Shown: positions 55,723-64,000 of the stretch, one piece after another | Layout of the letters: the number at the start of each line of letters is the position of its first letter | Numbering within the stretch: position 1 is the first letter of the stretch | From: Methylobacter sp. | GTDB lineage: Bacteria > Pseudomonadota > Gammaproteobacteria > Methylococcales > Methylomonadaceae | NCBI RefSeq assembly: GCF_030680395.1 | Contig: NZ_JAUXVR010000011.1 | Location: 1 to 64,000, forward strand | Direction of reading: 5' to 3' | Length of the DNA stretch: 64,000 bases | Program-made: the position numbers and the translations under genes | Notes under the pieces: generated by a model | Seen by the model: only the letters and a program-made list of their open reading frames with translations | Databases searched by the model: none | What the model was told of the DNA's origin: nothing

Positions 55723-55794
55723 GTAGAGACGCGATTTATCGCGTCTCTGACTGTAGATACGCGATAAATCAGACGCGATAAATCGCGTCTCTAC
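55723..55794. repeat. Palindrome in the nifH-nifD spacer
   Basis: Terminal arms GTAGAGACGCGATTTATCGC and its complement enclose two further GCGATAAAT half-units. The same unit is in the nifK-nifT spacer (59013-59072). Confidence 0.9.
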
Positions 55795-55856
55795 GGGATT
55801 CCCGTCCTAAAACCTGTCTGTTGGGGGATTACCCACGGCATAAGTAGGAGACACTC

Positions 55857-57338
55857 ATGGCTGCTCTAACAAAAGAAGAGACCGAAGCGCTTATTCAAGA
55901 AGTGCTGGAAGTCTATCCCGAACAAGCAAGGAAAGATCGCGCCAAGCATTTGGCGGTTAACGATCAATCCCTGGAAAAATCGAACAAATGTATCACCTCA
56001 AACCGTAAATCCCAACCCGGCGTAATGACCATTCGCGGTTGCGCTTATGCCGGTTCCAAAGGGGTGGTTTGGGGCCCGATTAAAGATATGATTCATATCT
56101 CGCACGGCCCGGTCGGTTGCGGACAGTATTCGCGCGCCGGTCGTCGTAACTATTATGTCGGTACTACCGGTATCAATACGTTCGGCACAATGAACTTTAC
56201 TTCCGATTTTCAGGAAAAAGACATTGTTTTCGGCGGCGACAAAAAGCTCGCGAAAATAATGAACGAAATCGAAGAATTGTTTCCATTAAACAAAGGTATC
56301 AGCATTCAATCGGAATGCCCGATCGGTTTGATTGGGGATGATATTGAAGCGGTCGCCAAAAAAGCCAACAAAGAAATCGGCAAACCTGTGGTGCCGGTTC
56401 GTTGCGAAGGTTTTCGCGGTGTTTCTCAATCGCTGGGCCACCACATTGCTAACGATGCGATTCGCGACTGGGTATTGGAAAACCGCGACGGCGACGATAG
56501 CTTCCCCACCACGCCTTATGATGTCGCGGTGATCGGCGACTACAACATCGGCGGCGATGCCTGGGCTTCGCGTACTTTACTGGAAGAAATGGGTTTGCGC
56601 GTCGTTGCCCAATGGTCCGGTGACGGCACCATTGCGGAAATGGAAAAAACGCCTAAGGTGAAACTGAATTTGATCCATTGCTATCGCTCGATGAACTACA
56701 TTGCGCGGCACATGGAAGAAAAATACAAAATCCCCTGGATTGAGTACAACTTCTTCGGCCCGACCAAAATTGCCGAATCGTTACGCAAGATTGCTGCGTT
56801 ATTCGATGAAACGATTCAAGAAGGCGCCGAAAAAGTTATCGCCAAATACCAGTCTGAATACGATGCGGTTATCGCCAAATACAAACCGCGTCTGCAAGGC
56901 AAACGCGTGATGCTGTATGTCGGTGGCTTGCGTCCGCGTCATGTTATCGGTGCGTATGAAGATTTGGGCATGGAAGTGGTCGGTACCGGTTACGAATTCG
57001 GTCACAACGATGACTATGACCGTACTATCAAGGAAATGGGCAATGCCACGTTGATTTATGACGACGTGACCGGCTATGAGTTTGAAGAGTTCGTTAAGCG
57101 AGTTCAACCTGACTTGATCGGCTCCGGCATCAAGGAAAAGTACATTTTCCAAAAAATGGGCATTCCGTTCCGCCAAATGCACTCCTGGGATTATTCCGGT
57201 CCTTATCACGGTTATGACGGCTTTGCCATCTTCGCCCGAGATATGGACATGACACTGAACAACCCTTGCTGGAAACAGGTAAAAGTGCCCTGGAAAACAG
57301 CTGAAAGTTCAGATGTAGCGGTCGCCGCAAGCGCTTAA
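55857..57338 (+). CDS. nifD: Nitrogenase molybdenum-iron protein alpha chain
   Basis: 493 residues. P-cluster ligands Cys62, Cys88 and Cys154, His195, and FeMo-co ligand Cys275 ([10 protein letters not shown]) fall at the same numbers as in Azotobacter vinelandii; the second cofactor ligand is the His in [16 protein letters not shown]. This identifies the Mo enzyme, not the V or Fe-only form. It has a GGAG site seven bases upstream. Confidence 0.98.
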   Translation: MAALTKEETEALIQEVLEVYPEQARKDRAKHLAVNDQSLEKSNKCITSNRKSQPGVMTIRGCAYAGSKGVVWGPIKDMIHISHGPVGCGQYSRAGRRNYYVGTTGINTFGTMNFTSDFQEKDIVFGGDKKLAKIMNEIEELFPLNKGISIQSECPIGLIGDDIEAVAKKANKEIGKPVVPVRCEGFRGVSQSLGHHIANDAIRDWVLENRDGDDSFPTTPYDVAVIGDYNIGGDAWASRTLLEEMGLRVVAQWSGDGTIAEMEKTPKVKLNLIHCYRSMNYIARHMEEKYKIPWIEYNFFGPTKIAESLRKIAALFDETIQEGAEKVIAKYQSEYDAVIAKYKPRLQGKRVMLYVGGLRPRHVIGAYEDLGMEVVGTGYEFGHNDDYDRTIKEMGNATLIYDDVTGYEFEEFVKRVQPDLIGSGIKEKYIFQKMGIPFRQMHSWDYSGPYHGYDGFAIFARDMDMTLNNPCWKQVKVPWKTAESSDVAVAASA

Positions 57339-57344
57339 TTTTGT

Positions 57345-57391
57345 GTGGGAGCGGCTTTAGCCGCGATAATCGCGGCTAAAGCCGCTCCTAC
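57345..57391. repeat. Palindrome in the nifD-nifK spacer
   Basis: Arms GGGAGCGGCTTTAGCCGCGA and TCGCGGCTAAAGCCGCTCC around TAA, almost perfect over 20 bp. It is a different family from the palindromes in the neighbouring spacers. Confidence 0.9.
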
Positions 57392-57436
57392 TCCTTCAAC
57401 CGTCGTCCACAGATTAGTGGCGCGTAGGAGATTATC

Positions 57437-59008
57437 ATGAGTCAAGAAGTCGAAAACATACAACCGAGCTACCCTTTATTCCGTAACGATGAATACAAGG
57501 AAAGCCTAGCCAACAAACGTGAAGCTTATGAAGAGCGTCATCCTCAGGAAAAAATTGATGAGGTGTTTCAGTGGACAACCACCAAGGAATACCAGGAACT
57601 CAATTTTAACCGTGAAGCGTTAACCGTAAACCCTGCTAAAGCCTGTCAACCCTTAGGTGCGGTACTTTGTGCGCTGGGTTTTGAAAAGACCATGCCTTAT
57701 GTTCATGGTTCGCAAGGCTGCGTCGCTTATTTCCGTACCTATTTCAACCGTCATTTCAAAGAGCCTGTTGCCTGCGTTTCAGACTCCATGACTGAAGATG
57801 CGGCGGTTTTCGGCGGCCAGAAAAACATGATGGCCGGTTTGGAAAATGCCAAAGCGTTGTATAAGCCCGACATCATTGCCGTATCAACCACTTGTATGGC
57901 TGAAGTTATCGGTGACGACTTAAATGCGTTTATCAATAACGCTAAAAAAGCCGGCCATATCGAACAGGAATTTCCAACACCTTATGCGCATACCCCAAGC
58001 TTTGTCGGTAGCCATACTACGGGTTGGGATAACATGTTCGAAGGCATGTTGCGCTATTTCACGCTGAATCATATGGACGACAAGAAAGTCGGTTCAAACG
58101 GCAAGATCAACCTGGTTCCAGGCTTCGAAACCTATCTGGGCAACTACCGCGTCATGCACCGCATGATGAAGGAAATGGGCGTTGATTACTCGTTATTGAG
58201 CGATCCTTCCGAAGTATTGGATACACCGGCGGACGGCACCTTCCGACTGTATGCCGGCGGCACTACCCAGGCTGAAGTGAAAGACGCGCCTAATGCGATT
58301 GACACCTTGTTGCTGCAACCCTGGCAGTTGGAAAAAACCAAAAAGTATGTGCAAACCATCATGCATCAACCCGCTACCGCCATCAATATTCCGATGGGCC
58401 TGGAATGGACCGATGAATTCCTGATGAAAATCTCCGAACTGACCGGCAAACCGATTCCTGCTTCGTTGGAACTGGAACGCGGTCGCTTGGTGGACATGAT
58501 GACCGACTCGCACACCTGGATGCACGGCAAGAAGTTTTCCTTGTACGGCGATGCGGATTTCGTGATGGGCATGACCAAATTCCTGCTGGAAATGGGTGCC
58601 GAACCGACCGACGTATTGTGCAACCATGCCAACAAACGTTGGGCTAAAGCGATGGATAAAATGCTCAAAGATTCGCCTTATGGACAAAAAACCGTCGTCC
58701 ATACCGGCAAAGATTTATGGCATTTCCGTTCATTGGTCTTTACCAACAAACCGGATTTCATGATCGGCAATTCTTATGGCAAGTTCATTCAACGCGACAC
58801 CTTCTATAAAGGCGAAGAGTTTGAAGTGCCGTTGATCCGCATTGGCTTCCCGATCTTTGACCGGCATCACCTGCACAGAATGACAACACTGGGTTACGAA
58901 GGCGCTATTTATATGCTGACAACCCTGGTTAATGCCGTTCTGGAACAGTTGGATAAAGAAACCAAAGGCATGGGTACGACTGACTATAACTACGATTTGA
59001 TTCGTTAA
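57437..59008 (+). CDS. nifK: Nitrogenase molybdenum-iron protein beta chain
   Basis: 523 residues, the length of the A. vinelandii chain. P-cluster ligands Cys70 (AKACQPLG), Cys95 (GSQGCVAYFR) and Cys153 (STTCMAEVIGDD) are in the same positions. The C-terminus NYDLIR is typical. Forms the alpha2beta2 MoFe protein with NifD. AGGAG precedes the start. Confidence 0.98.
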   Translation: MSQEVENIQPSYPLFRNDEYKESLANKREAYEERHPQEKIDEVFQWTTTKEYQELNFNREALTVNPAKACQPLGAVLCALGFEKTMPYVHGSQGCVAYFRTYFNRHFKEPVACVSDSMTEDAAVFGGQKNMMAGLENAKALYKPDIIAVSTTCMAEVIGDDLNAFINNAKKAGHIEQEFPTPYAHTPSFVGSHTTGWDNMFEGMLRYFTLNHMDDKKVGSNGKINLVPGFETYLGNYRVMHRMMKEMGVDYSLLSDPSEVLDTPADGTFRLYAGGTTQAEVKDAPNAIDTLLLQPWQLEKTKKYVQTIMHQPATAINIPMGLEWTDEFLMKISELTGKPIPASLELERGRLVDMMTDSHTWMHGKKFSLYGDADFVMGMTKFLLEMGAEPTDVLCNHANKRWAKAMDKMLKDSPYGQKTVVHTGKDLWHFRSLVFTNKPDFMIGNSYGKFIQRDTFYKGEEFEVPLIRIGFPIFDRHHLHRMTTLGYEGAIYMLTTLVNAVLEQLDKETKGMGTTDYNYDLIR

Positions 59009-59012
59009 TTTG

Positions 59013-59072
59013 GTAGAGACGCGATTTATCGCGTCTGTCTTAAAGAAGAGACGCGATAAATCGCGTCTCTAC
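59013..59072. repeat. Palindrome in the nifK-nifT spacer
   Basis: GTAGAGACGCGATTTATCGCG at the left and its complement at the right; the same family as 55723-55794. Confidence 0.9.
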
Positions 59073-59104
59073 ACCCAATCCAATGCGTGTAAACGGAGAA
59101 CTCA

Positions 59105-59329
59105 ATGCCTAGTGTCATGTTGAAAAAAAATGCAGAGGGCAAATTAGTCTTCTACGTACCCAAAAAAGATTTGGAAGAAGTGGCGGAATCCGTTGAATTC
59201 GATAGCCCCGATAAATGGGGCGGTGAAGTTCTGCTCAGCGACGGTTCAAAATATTATTTCGAACCGATCAATGAACAACCGGATTTTCCCGTTACCTTGC
59301 GCGCAAAACGTTTAGATTCAGGAGAATAA
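59105..59329 (+). CDS. nifT: NifT/FixU protein
   Basis: 74 residues with the family pattern MPSVMLKKN, YVPKKDLEE, W-GG, L-DG and Y-EP. A small protein always linked to nifHDK, of unclear function, dispensable where tested. Two bases separate it from the ferredoxin start. Confidence 0.93.
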   Translation: MPSVMLKKNAEGKLVFYVPKKDLEEVAESVEFDSPDKWGGEVLLSDGSKYYFEPINEQPDFPVTLRAKRLDSGE

Positions 59330-59331
59330 TC

Positions 59332-59532
59332 ATGGCCTTATATATTGTTGAAGCGGATTGTATTTCATGCGGCGACTGCGAACCGGTATGCCCGACCATG
59401 TCAATCACAGAAGGTTCTATCGTCTTTAAAATCGACAAAAAAACCTGCACTGAATGCGAAGGCGATTTTGACATTCCTCAATGCGTCAAAGTTTGCCCTA
59501 TCGACAACTGCATTCTGCCGCTTGAGGCATAA
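59332..59532 (+). CDS. 2[4Fe-4S] ferredoxin of the nif operon
   Basis: 66 residues. First motif CISCGDCEPVCP; second motif CTEC followed by eight residues, then CVKVCP. The long gap in the second motif is the pattern of Allochromatium-type and FdxN-like ferredoxins. It has ATG with GGAG just upstream. Probable low-potential electron donor to NifH or to cofactor assembly. Confidence 0.92.
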   Translation: MALYIVEADCISCGDCEPVCPTMSITEGSIVFKIDKKTCTECEGDFDIPQCVKVCPIDNCILPLEA

Positions 59533-59536
59533 GCAG

Positions 59537-60247
59537 ATGAACAGCCAGGCTGCACTCTCGCGAGAACTGGCTTTACGTATTGGGCTGGCCGCTCGCGCTT
59601 TGCCCGATACGGATGCCAAACGCTTACTTTCAGTATTGACCGATTGCATCGGTCTTCCCATCACTGAAGAAAAAATTATCGGCATTAACCTGAAAACACT
59701 CAAAACCGCGCTGGCGGGTGAGTTTTTAGATGTTGACGCGCCTTTATTGACCCATGCTTTAAGCATTCTTAAATCCGGTCTGGATACTCACCCTACCGCG
59801 CTGACACAACAAGCCTATGCTGATGGCGACATGCCCGGTTCGGTTCGGATTGCCTGCGCCAGTAATGACGGCATTAACGTTGACGGTCATTTCGGTTCTT
59901 GCAGTCAATTTTTGATTTATCAGGTTTCAGCCGATGAAGCCCGGTTAATCGACATCCGTAACCCTGACATACCTAAAGGCCTGGAAGTGGATGATAAAAA
60001 CGTGTTCAGAGCTGAACTGATTCAGGATTGCCAGGTACTTTATATCGCCTCGGTAGGCGGCCCTGCGGCGGCAAAAATCGTCAGACTGGGCATACATCCC
60101 ATGAAACTGCCCGGCATTGAAACCATTGCCGACATCATCGACCAGCTACAAACCGTTATTGCCGGAACTCCGCCGCCCTGGCTGGCTAAAGTCATGGGTG
60201 TTGAAGCAAGCGATCGGTTTAGATTTGAAAGGGAAGCGACGGGATGA
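59537..60247 (+). CDS. nifY: NifY/NafY-like apodinitrogenase FeMo-co insertion factor
   Basis: 236 residues from the ATG at 59537; the frame runs further upstream (to 59345) across the ferredoxin gene, which is a shadow. An N-terminal helical domain (about 1-95) is followed by a NifX-type dinitrogenase cofactor-binding domain (about 100-215) with RIACASNDG and DGHFGSCSQFLIY. Two-domain layout and length match NafY/NifY of A. vinelandii, which stabilise apo-NifDK and deliver FeMo-co. NifY and NafY cannot be told apart here; position after nifHDKT favours NifY. Confidence 0.88.
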   Translation: MNSQAALSRELALRIGLAARALPDTDAKRLLSVLTDCIGLPITEEKIIGINLKTLKTALAGEFLDVDAPLLTHALSILKSGLDTHPTALTQQAYADGDMPGSVRIACASNDGINVDGHFGSCSQFLIYQVSADEARLIDIRNPDIPKGLEVDDKNVFRAELIQDCQVLYIASVGGPAAAKIVRLGIHPMKLPGIETIADIIDQLQTVIAGTPPPWLAKVMGVEASDRFRFEREATG

Positions 60248-60510
60248 TTACCACAAATCAAGTCAACGCCATAGCGGCAGAAATCGAAGCATTGGGTGTC
60301 GATGAAAGCACGGTTTCAGTGCTAAGACAACAATATCAAGCCATCCATTTTACTTACTGTATGGATGACGATCTGCCTAATAATACGCCGGTCATTGAGC
60401 ATAAAGACTTCAATCTTTATTTAGTTGATGGCCGGGAACACTGTCTGTGCCTGACCAATGATTATGACGTTGCAACGGGCATCGTCGTTGCAGAAGTCAT
60501 CCCCGACTAA
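60244..60510 (+). CDS. Small nif-linked protein of unknown function
   Basis: 88 residues, acidic, no helices or metal motifs beyond two Cys near FTYCMDDD and HCLCLTND. Overlaps the nifY stop by four bases (ATGA), so it is part of the operon. I believe similar small proteins stand next to nifY in other gammaproteobacteria (possibly DUF6129), but could not check. Confidence 0.78.
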   Translation: MITTNQVNAIAAEIEALGVDESTVSVLRQQYQAIHFTYCMDDDLPNNTPVIEHKDFNLYLVDGREHCLCLTNDYDVATGIVVAEVIPD

Positions 60511-60524
60511 ACGGAACTTATCGC

Positions 60525-61292
60525 ATGTCCAGTCGTGAAAGCCCTGTCAGCGTTCCTTTTGCAGATTGCAGTTTATGTCCTTTTCGCGGCAAAACCCTGC
60601 TGATGGGGCGCTGCATGCCCGGCGATACCTGTGTATTCGTTGAAAGCGGAAGGCAAATCGACCGCTTTTTTCGCGTCAACCCAAGTTATGCCGAACAGTA
60701 TCTACACGACAATTTTTGGGAAAGACGCGCTATTGCGGTCCGTTATGCACCGCAAAAGGCGTTGACCGAGCTGATTCATGATGAAGATGAAGTGGTCAGG
60801 CGGGCAATCGCGTATCGAATACCGGTATCTCAGCTGCATCTGTTAATCGATGATCCGGATAGAGAAGTACGCATGACCGTAGCCGATCGTATCGCGCCCG
60901 CCGATCTGGAAAAGATGGCTGACGATCAAGACTATATCGTCAGATTAACGATAGCCGGAAGACTGCCGGAAGGACGCCTGTTTCGTTTTATCCGGGATGA
61001 AGACCTGCAAGTGCGAAAAATCGTTGCTCAACGTTTGCCCGAAGTCAGCCTGGGTTTAATGGCTCATGACAATGCGCCTGAAGTCAGGCGCATTGTCGCC
61101 GAACGGATGAACCCTGATGATGCCGTGATCATGCTCAATGATGCCGACTGGGTGGTGCGCTATACCGCTGCCCAGCGTGTTGATCCCGAGGCATTGGTCG
61201 GTCTGCTTGACGATCCCGAGCCTGATGTCAGGGCGGTAGTAAAAGAACGGTTAACAAGCATTGCCCATATAACAAATGAGATAGAGAAATAG
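60525..61292 (+). CDS. lrv: 4Fe-4S leucine-rich repeat variant (LRV) protein
   Basis: 255 residues. An N-terminal cysteine cluster (CSLCPFRGK...GRCMPGDTC, about 15-38) is followed by about eight 24-residue alpha-helical repeats with the pattern DEDxxVRxxVAxRLP. This is the structure of the A. vinelandii LRV protein, encoded in the nif region there, with a 4Fe-4S cluster in the N-terminal part. Function is unknown; a scaffold for nitrogenase or electron carriers is inference. Confidence 0.88.
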   Translation: MSSRESPVSVPFADCSLCPFRGKTLLMGRCMPGDTCVFVESGRQIDRFFRVNPSYAEQYLHDNFWERRAIAVRYAPQKALTELIHDEDEVVRRAIAYRIPVSQLHLLIDDPDREVRMTVADRIAPADLEKMADDQDYIVRLTIAGRLPEGRLFRFIRDEDLQVRKIVAQRLPEVSLGLMAHDNAPEVRRIVAERMNPDDAVIMLNDADWVVRYTAAQRVDPEALVGLLDDPEPDVRAVVKERLTSIAHITNEIEK

Positions 61293-61302
61293 GAAACAGT
61301 GT

Positions 61303-62265
61303 ATGGCTGATCAACCTTTTCAACTTGACGGGCAACAGCTTGCAAAAATCTGTAAGCACACCCTGCCCGACCAAAATGATGAATTAATACTCTCTAAGCT
61401 TCAATCGCTGAACTCTGGCTATCCGATTCGCCTGGCCAGAACTGGTGCCGAATGGTATCGCCTGGGCGGCATTGTCGATATGGATGGCAACCGTATCGCC
61501 AATGATTTGATCGAATGGACCGAAAGAACCTATATCGAATGCGGCAAAAACCTGCAAACCCTGATTGATCACGCACGGGAGCAAAAGCTGATTGCCACGC
61601 GGCAAACCGGCAACACCCTGTATTTTGTTATTCAAACCGGCAGCAAAGCGGAACAATTCATCCAGATCGACATTGATAAAACCCATGAGATGTCGGATCG
61701 GTTACTTGTTAATGAGCAAAATCCGCCGGAAGATTTAGAAGAATTTATTGATCCACTGGACCCGGAATGTATAGAAACATTCTGCATTGGAACCTCGCGT
61801 TATTCTTATCGACGTAAAACTGACGTGTCGATTTTCATGGATGAAATCAATAAATACCATGTCAAAGAACATCCGGTGCAACGTTTTATGGATGACTGGA
61901 ACCGAAGTAGCGCCCAGCAAAAAGCCGCGCTTTGCGATGACTGGATTGTCCGGCCTTTCAGGCATACCGGACGCTTCGGGGAACAAATAATCAACGTCGA
62001 AATTATCAATACCCAGCAAAAAAACGTACCGCAACTGGACGATATTAACGGCAAAAAAGGCACCTCGCTGCATAACCTGTTGACCCGCTTCGACCGGCAG
62101 GCGGGTTATCCATTTGCCTGGTTCTTTTATATGGTTAAAGGCAAGCTGGTTTCTCCGCACAGCGGCTTGGCGGTTTTTAAGGATATTAGCGGAGATTTTT
62201 CTTATTTACCCGAACGTGATGTCGCAGTACTTAAAGACTGGATTAACACGCCTTACAGCGTGTAG
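61303..62265 (+). CDS. Conserved-looking nif-linked protein of unknown function
   Basis: 320 residues, ten bases after lrv, with a GGAAAC site before the ATG. No signal peptide or membrane helix, and I recognise no family. A charged, soluble protein with a middle segment (about 170-215) rich in aromatic and basic residues. It lies in the operon, so a role linked to nitrogen fixation is likely, but its nature is open. Confidence 0.75.
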   Translation: MADQPFQLDGQQLAKICKHTLPDQNDELILSKLQSLNSGYPIRLARTGAEWYRLGGIVDMDGNRIANDLIEWTERTYIECGKNLQTLIDHAREQKLIATRQTGNTLYFVIQTGSKAEQFIQIDIDKTHEMSDRLLVNEQNPPEDLEEFIDPLDPECIETFCIGTSRYSYRRKTDVSIFMDEINKYHVKEHPVQRFMDDWNRSSAQQKAALCDDWIVRPFRHTGRFGEQIINVEIINTQQKNVPQLDDINGKKGTSLHNLLTRFDRQAGYPFAWFFYMVKGKLVSPHSGLAVFKDISGDFSYLPERDVAVLKDWINTPYSV

Positions 62266-62334
62266 CGAACACTCGATTTTTCATCACCCGCTTTGTAATG
62301 CAAAGCCTATTTTTAAACCTTAGGAGTAAACACC

Positions 62335-62553
62335 ATGTCAATTGCACAAATAAAAGCATTCTCTGAACAAGCAAAAGCAGATCCCGAATTAAAGGAAAAA
62401 CTGTTAGCCGTTCAAAAAATCAGAGAGCTGATTGCATTGGGCAAAGAATATAATTTTGAACTGGATGAAGTAGAACTGTATCCGCCCAACGAACCGCAAT
62501 TTGTCGAAGAACAACTTTCTGAAAGAATGGCTAAGGCGTTGTTGAGAGTTTAA
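62335..62553 (+). CDS. Nif11-domain protein
   Basis: 72 residues starting MSIAQIKAFSEQAKADPELKEKL, the Nif11 pattern (LxxFxxxxxxDPELxxKL). Nif11 domains occur as free proteins near nif genes and as leaders of some natural-product precursors. Here there is no double-glycine cleavage site or core peptide, so it is the free nif type. Last gene of the operon, with AGGAG before the ATG. Confidence 0.87.
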   Translation: MSIAQIKAFSEQAKADPELKEKLLAVQKIRELIALGKEYNFELDEVELYPPNEPQFVEEQLSERMAKALLRV

Positions 62554-62559
62554 GTTTTC

Positions 62560-62637
62560 GTAGGTTGGTGCTGACCTAAGGAAGCCCAACATTTGATCCG
62601 CTGAATTGTTGGGCTTCGTACCTCAGCGCCAACCTAC
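62560..62637. terminator. Long inverted repeat at the end of the nif operon
   Basis: Arms GTAGGTTGG and GAAGCCCAACA pair with TGTTGGGCTTC and CCAACCTAC over about 30 bp with small bulges. It lies after the Nif11 gene and overlaps the stop of the convergent glycosylase gene, so it can end transcription from both sides. It is also probably a repeat of the local palindrome type. Confidence 0.7.
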
Positions 62638-63266
62638 AAATTATCCGACATACCAGCCTGGCAAATTTGTTGCCAGGCTGGATGGTCTTGCAGGATTGTT
62701 AATGCCGATTCCAGCAGCGCTAAACCCGATTCTGTCCGATGCCAGGTCGATGCACCGGACGGATGCGGCAGCGGGATCGCTTCTGTGCGATGGCCGTGAA
62801 AAGTAACGGGATGAAGCTTGCCGATCACATCGTTGAGTTTTTTGACCGGCATCAATTGGCTGATCGCCAGTTTGCCGACCGGCAGGATCAGGTCGGGCTT
62901 AAGCAAATCGACTTCCGCTTGCAGCCAGCCTGCGCAATGATCAATTTCAACCGAACTCGGCACACGATCGCCGCCCTTTGGATTTTTACCCGGAAAACAG
63001 CGACATACCGCAGCCATGTAAACACGCTGCCGAAAAGTCTCCTCATCCAGCCCGATGCGCTCAAACCATTTGAACATCGTCTTACCGGCTGTCCAGGCAA
63101 ACGGTTTGCCGAAACCGCCTTCTTTATCGCCGGGCGCTTGGCCGATCAGCAAAATCTTTGATAATACCGGGCTCCCACTCACGACCGGTCCGATCATCTC
63201 CGGGCATTTGCTGCAATCCGACAATGCTGTTCGATGAGCCCGCATCAGTTGTTCTTGTATAGGCAT
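62634..63266 (-). CDS. Uracil-DNA glycosylase family protein
   Basis: 210 residues from the ATG at 63266; the frame is open further (to 63590) only as a shadow of xthA. Motif 1 is LLIGQAPGDKEGGFGKPFAWTAGKTMFKW, an Fe-S-type UDG pattern of GEAPG class, and the final motif is LPHPSGASTWHR. The Cys residues (SDCSKCPEM, CRCFPG, HCAGW) may hold a 4Fe-4S cluster as in family 4/5 enzymes. It would remove uracil from DNA. It begins four bases after the xthA stop, forming a base-excision repair pair. Confidence 0.87.
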   Translation of the reverse strand: MPIQEQLMRAHRTALSDCSKCPEMIGPVVSGSPVLSKILLIGQAPGDKEGGFGKPFAWTAGKTMFKWFERIGLDEETFRQRVYMAAVCRCFPGKNPKGGDRVPSSVEIDHCAGWLQAEVDLLKPDLILPVGKLAISQLMPVKKLNDVIGKLHPVTFHGHRTEAIPLPHPSGASTWHRTESGLALLESALTILQDHPAWQQICQAGMSDNL

Positions 63267-63270
63267 GTCT

Positions 63271-64000
63271 TTAAAGATCAATCTCGATACCGACCGGACA
63301 ATGATCAGACCCGAGAATCTCCGGCAGAATAAAGGCCTGTTTGACTTTATCGACGATCGCTTCACTGGCCAACACGTAATCGATCCGCCACCCGACGTTT
63401 TTTGCCCTGGCCCCGGCGCGGAAACTCCACCAACTGTAAGCAACGGTATCCGGATGAAAGTGCCGGAAAGTATCGACCAGTCCGGCGTCGAGAAAACGGC
63501 TGAAACCGTCGATTTCGACCTGGGTATAACCGGACGATTTATTGTAGTTCGGCTTCGGGCGCGCGATATCGATTTCCCTGTGCGCGACATTAAAATCGCC
63601 GCAAGCGATTAGCGGCTTCTTGCTTTGCAGCTGCCGGCAATAGGCCAGAAATTCACGATCCCAAGTTTGGCGGTAATCCAGCCGGGCCAATGCCTCTCCA
63701 GAATTCGGCACATAAACATTGAGCAGGTAAAAATGTTCGAATTCGGCGACGATCACGCGGCCTTCAAGATCATGCTCGGCAATACCGATATGACTGATAA
63801 CTTGCAGCGGCTCTTTCCGGGATAAGATCGTAACGCCGGAATAACCCTTGCGTTCGGCACAGCAGGAATAAATCCGGTAACCGTCGATGCCTTCCAGTGC
63901 CTTATCGATCTGATCGGCCTGGGCCTTGGTTTCCTGCAGCAGAATGCAGTCGGCGTCGAGTAGTGCTAGCGTTTCGGCAAAGCCCTTGCTTTGCACAGCG
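63271..64000 (-). CDS. xthA: Exodeoxyribonuclease III (5' part outside window)
   Basis: 243 residues visible. The frame is open to the window edge (AVQSKGFAETL at the edge), so the GTG at 63996 is not the true start. Catalytic residues of the endonuclease/exonuclease/phosphatase fold are present: Glu in LLQETKAQ, the Asp and Asn in CGDFNVAH, and the final SDHCPVGI. AP endonuclease and 3' exonuclease acting in base-excision repair after the glycosylase encoded directly downstream. Confidence 0.94.
   Translation of the reverse strand, partial: AVQSKGFAETLALLDADCILLQETKAQADQIDKALEGIDGYRIYSCCAERKGYSGVTILSRKEPLQVISHIGIAEHDLEGRVIVAEFEHFYLLNVYVPNSGEALARLDYRQTWDREFLAYCRQLQSKKPLIACGDFNVAHREIDIARPKPNYNKSSGYTQVEIDGFSRFLDAGLVDTFRHFHPDTVAYSWWSFRAGARAKNVGWRIDYVLASEAIVDKVKQAFILPEILGSDHCPVGIEIDL

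Noticed and set aside
55723-59072. nif spacer palindromes as CRISPR repeats or tRNA genes
   Set aside because: No regular repeat-spacer array and no tRNA fold; these are isolated inverted repeats.
59345-60247. 300-codon frame starting inside nifT/ferredoxin
   Set aside because: The first 64 codons are a shadow of the ferredoxin gene in another frame; NifY-type homology and a proper ATG start at 59537.
62634-63590. 318-codon version of the uracil-DNA glycosylase gene
   Set aside because: The first 108 codons overlap xthA in another frame and look non-coding; the glycosylase starts at 63266.

Overview
The window reads as the chromosome of a nitrogen-fixing gammaproteobacterium. The gene content (Mo-nitrogenase operon nifHDKT-nifY-like-lrv, aryl polyene pigment operon, FAAL-started NRPS, dense REP-type palindromes) would suit a type I methanotroph of the Methylococcales. 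That placement is inference: no methane- or methanol-oxidation gene lies in the window. No rRNA, tRNA, CRISPR array or transposase gene was seen.

Layout. 1-4254 (-): 5' part of a large lipopeptide-type NRPS, running off the left edge. 4739-5374 (-): cysC, flanked by an 80%-identical 55-bp direct repeat. 5854-14394 (+): a 2846-residue cyclic beta-1,2-glucan synthase (NdvB/ChvB type). 14399-14570: nested palindromic element. 14585-24071 (-): PAS-PAS-GGDEF-EAL protein, CheB-CheR-PAS fusion, topoisomerase III and PpnN nucleosidase. 24203-25429 (+): His-rich lipoprotein, cold-shock protein and RRM protein. 25430-26272: gene-free AT-rich stretch with a DnaA-box cluster.

26273-44363 (-): a complete aryl polyene (APE) operon whose order corresponds to apeC-D-E-F-G-H/I-J(split)-K-L-M-N-O-P-Q-R of the characterised enterobacterial cluster. 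It has two extra enzymes: a MIO-type aromatic amino acid ammonia-lyase and a flavin-dependent halogenase with the WxWxIP motif. These predict an aryl starter made from an amino acid and a halogenated (xanthomonadin-like) product. Several tightly coupled gene junctions were opened by inserted material: a vapBC toxin-antitoxin pair that leaves a lolA stub, a 503-bp repeat island flanked by exact 30-bp repeats, and a 160-bp repeat island flanked by 13-bp repeats.

44482-50260: molybdate block. modE is divergent from an AlgE-type porin, modA, modB, modC and a di-TOBE molbindin, with a ModE-type operator between modE and the porin. 50281-54011 (-): K+ channel with a zinc ribbon, then a three-gene unit (SIR2-like protein, unknown protein, GlcF-like Fe-S oxidoreductase). 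54653-62553 (+): NifA/sigma-54 controlled nif operon, nifH-D-K-T-ferredoxin-nifY/nafY-88 aa-lrv-320 aa-Nif11. 62634-64000 (-): uracil-DNA glycosylase family protein and xthA (partial). The molybdate block plausibly supplies FeMo-co synthesis for the nitrogenase encoded next to it.

Repeats are a major theme. REP palindromes, larger composite palindromes with different inner cargo, palindromes in every spacer of nifH-D-K-T, and dispersed repeats read in frame inside topB and glcF were all seen directly in the sequence.
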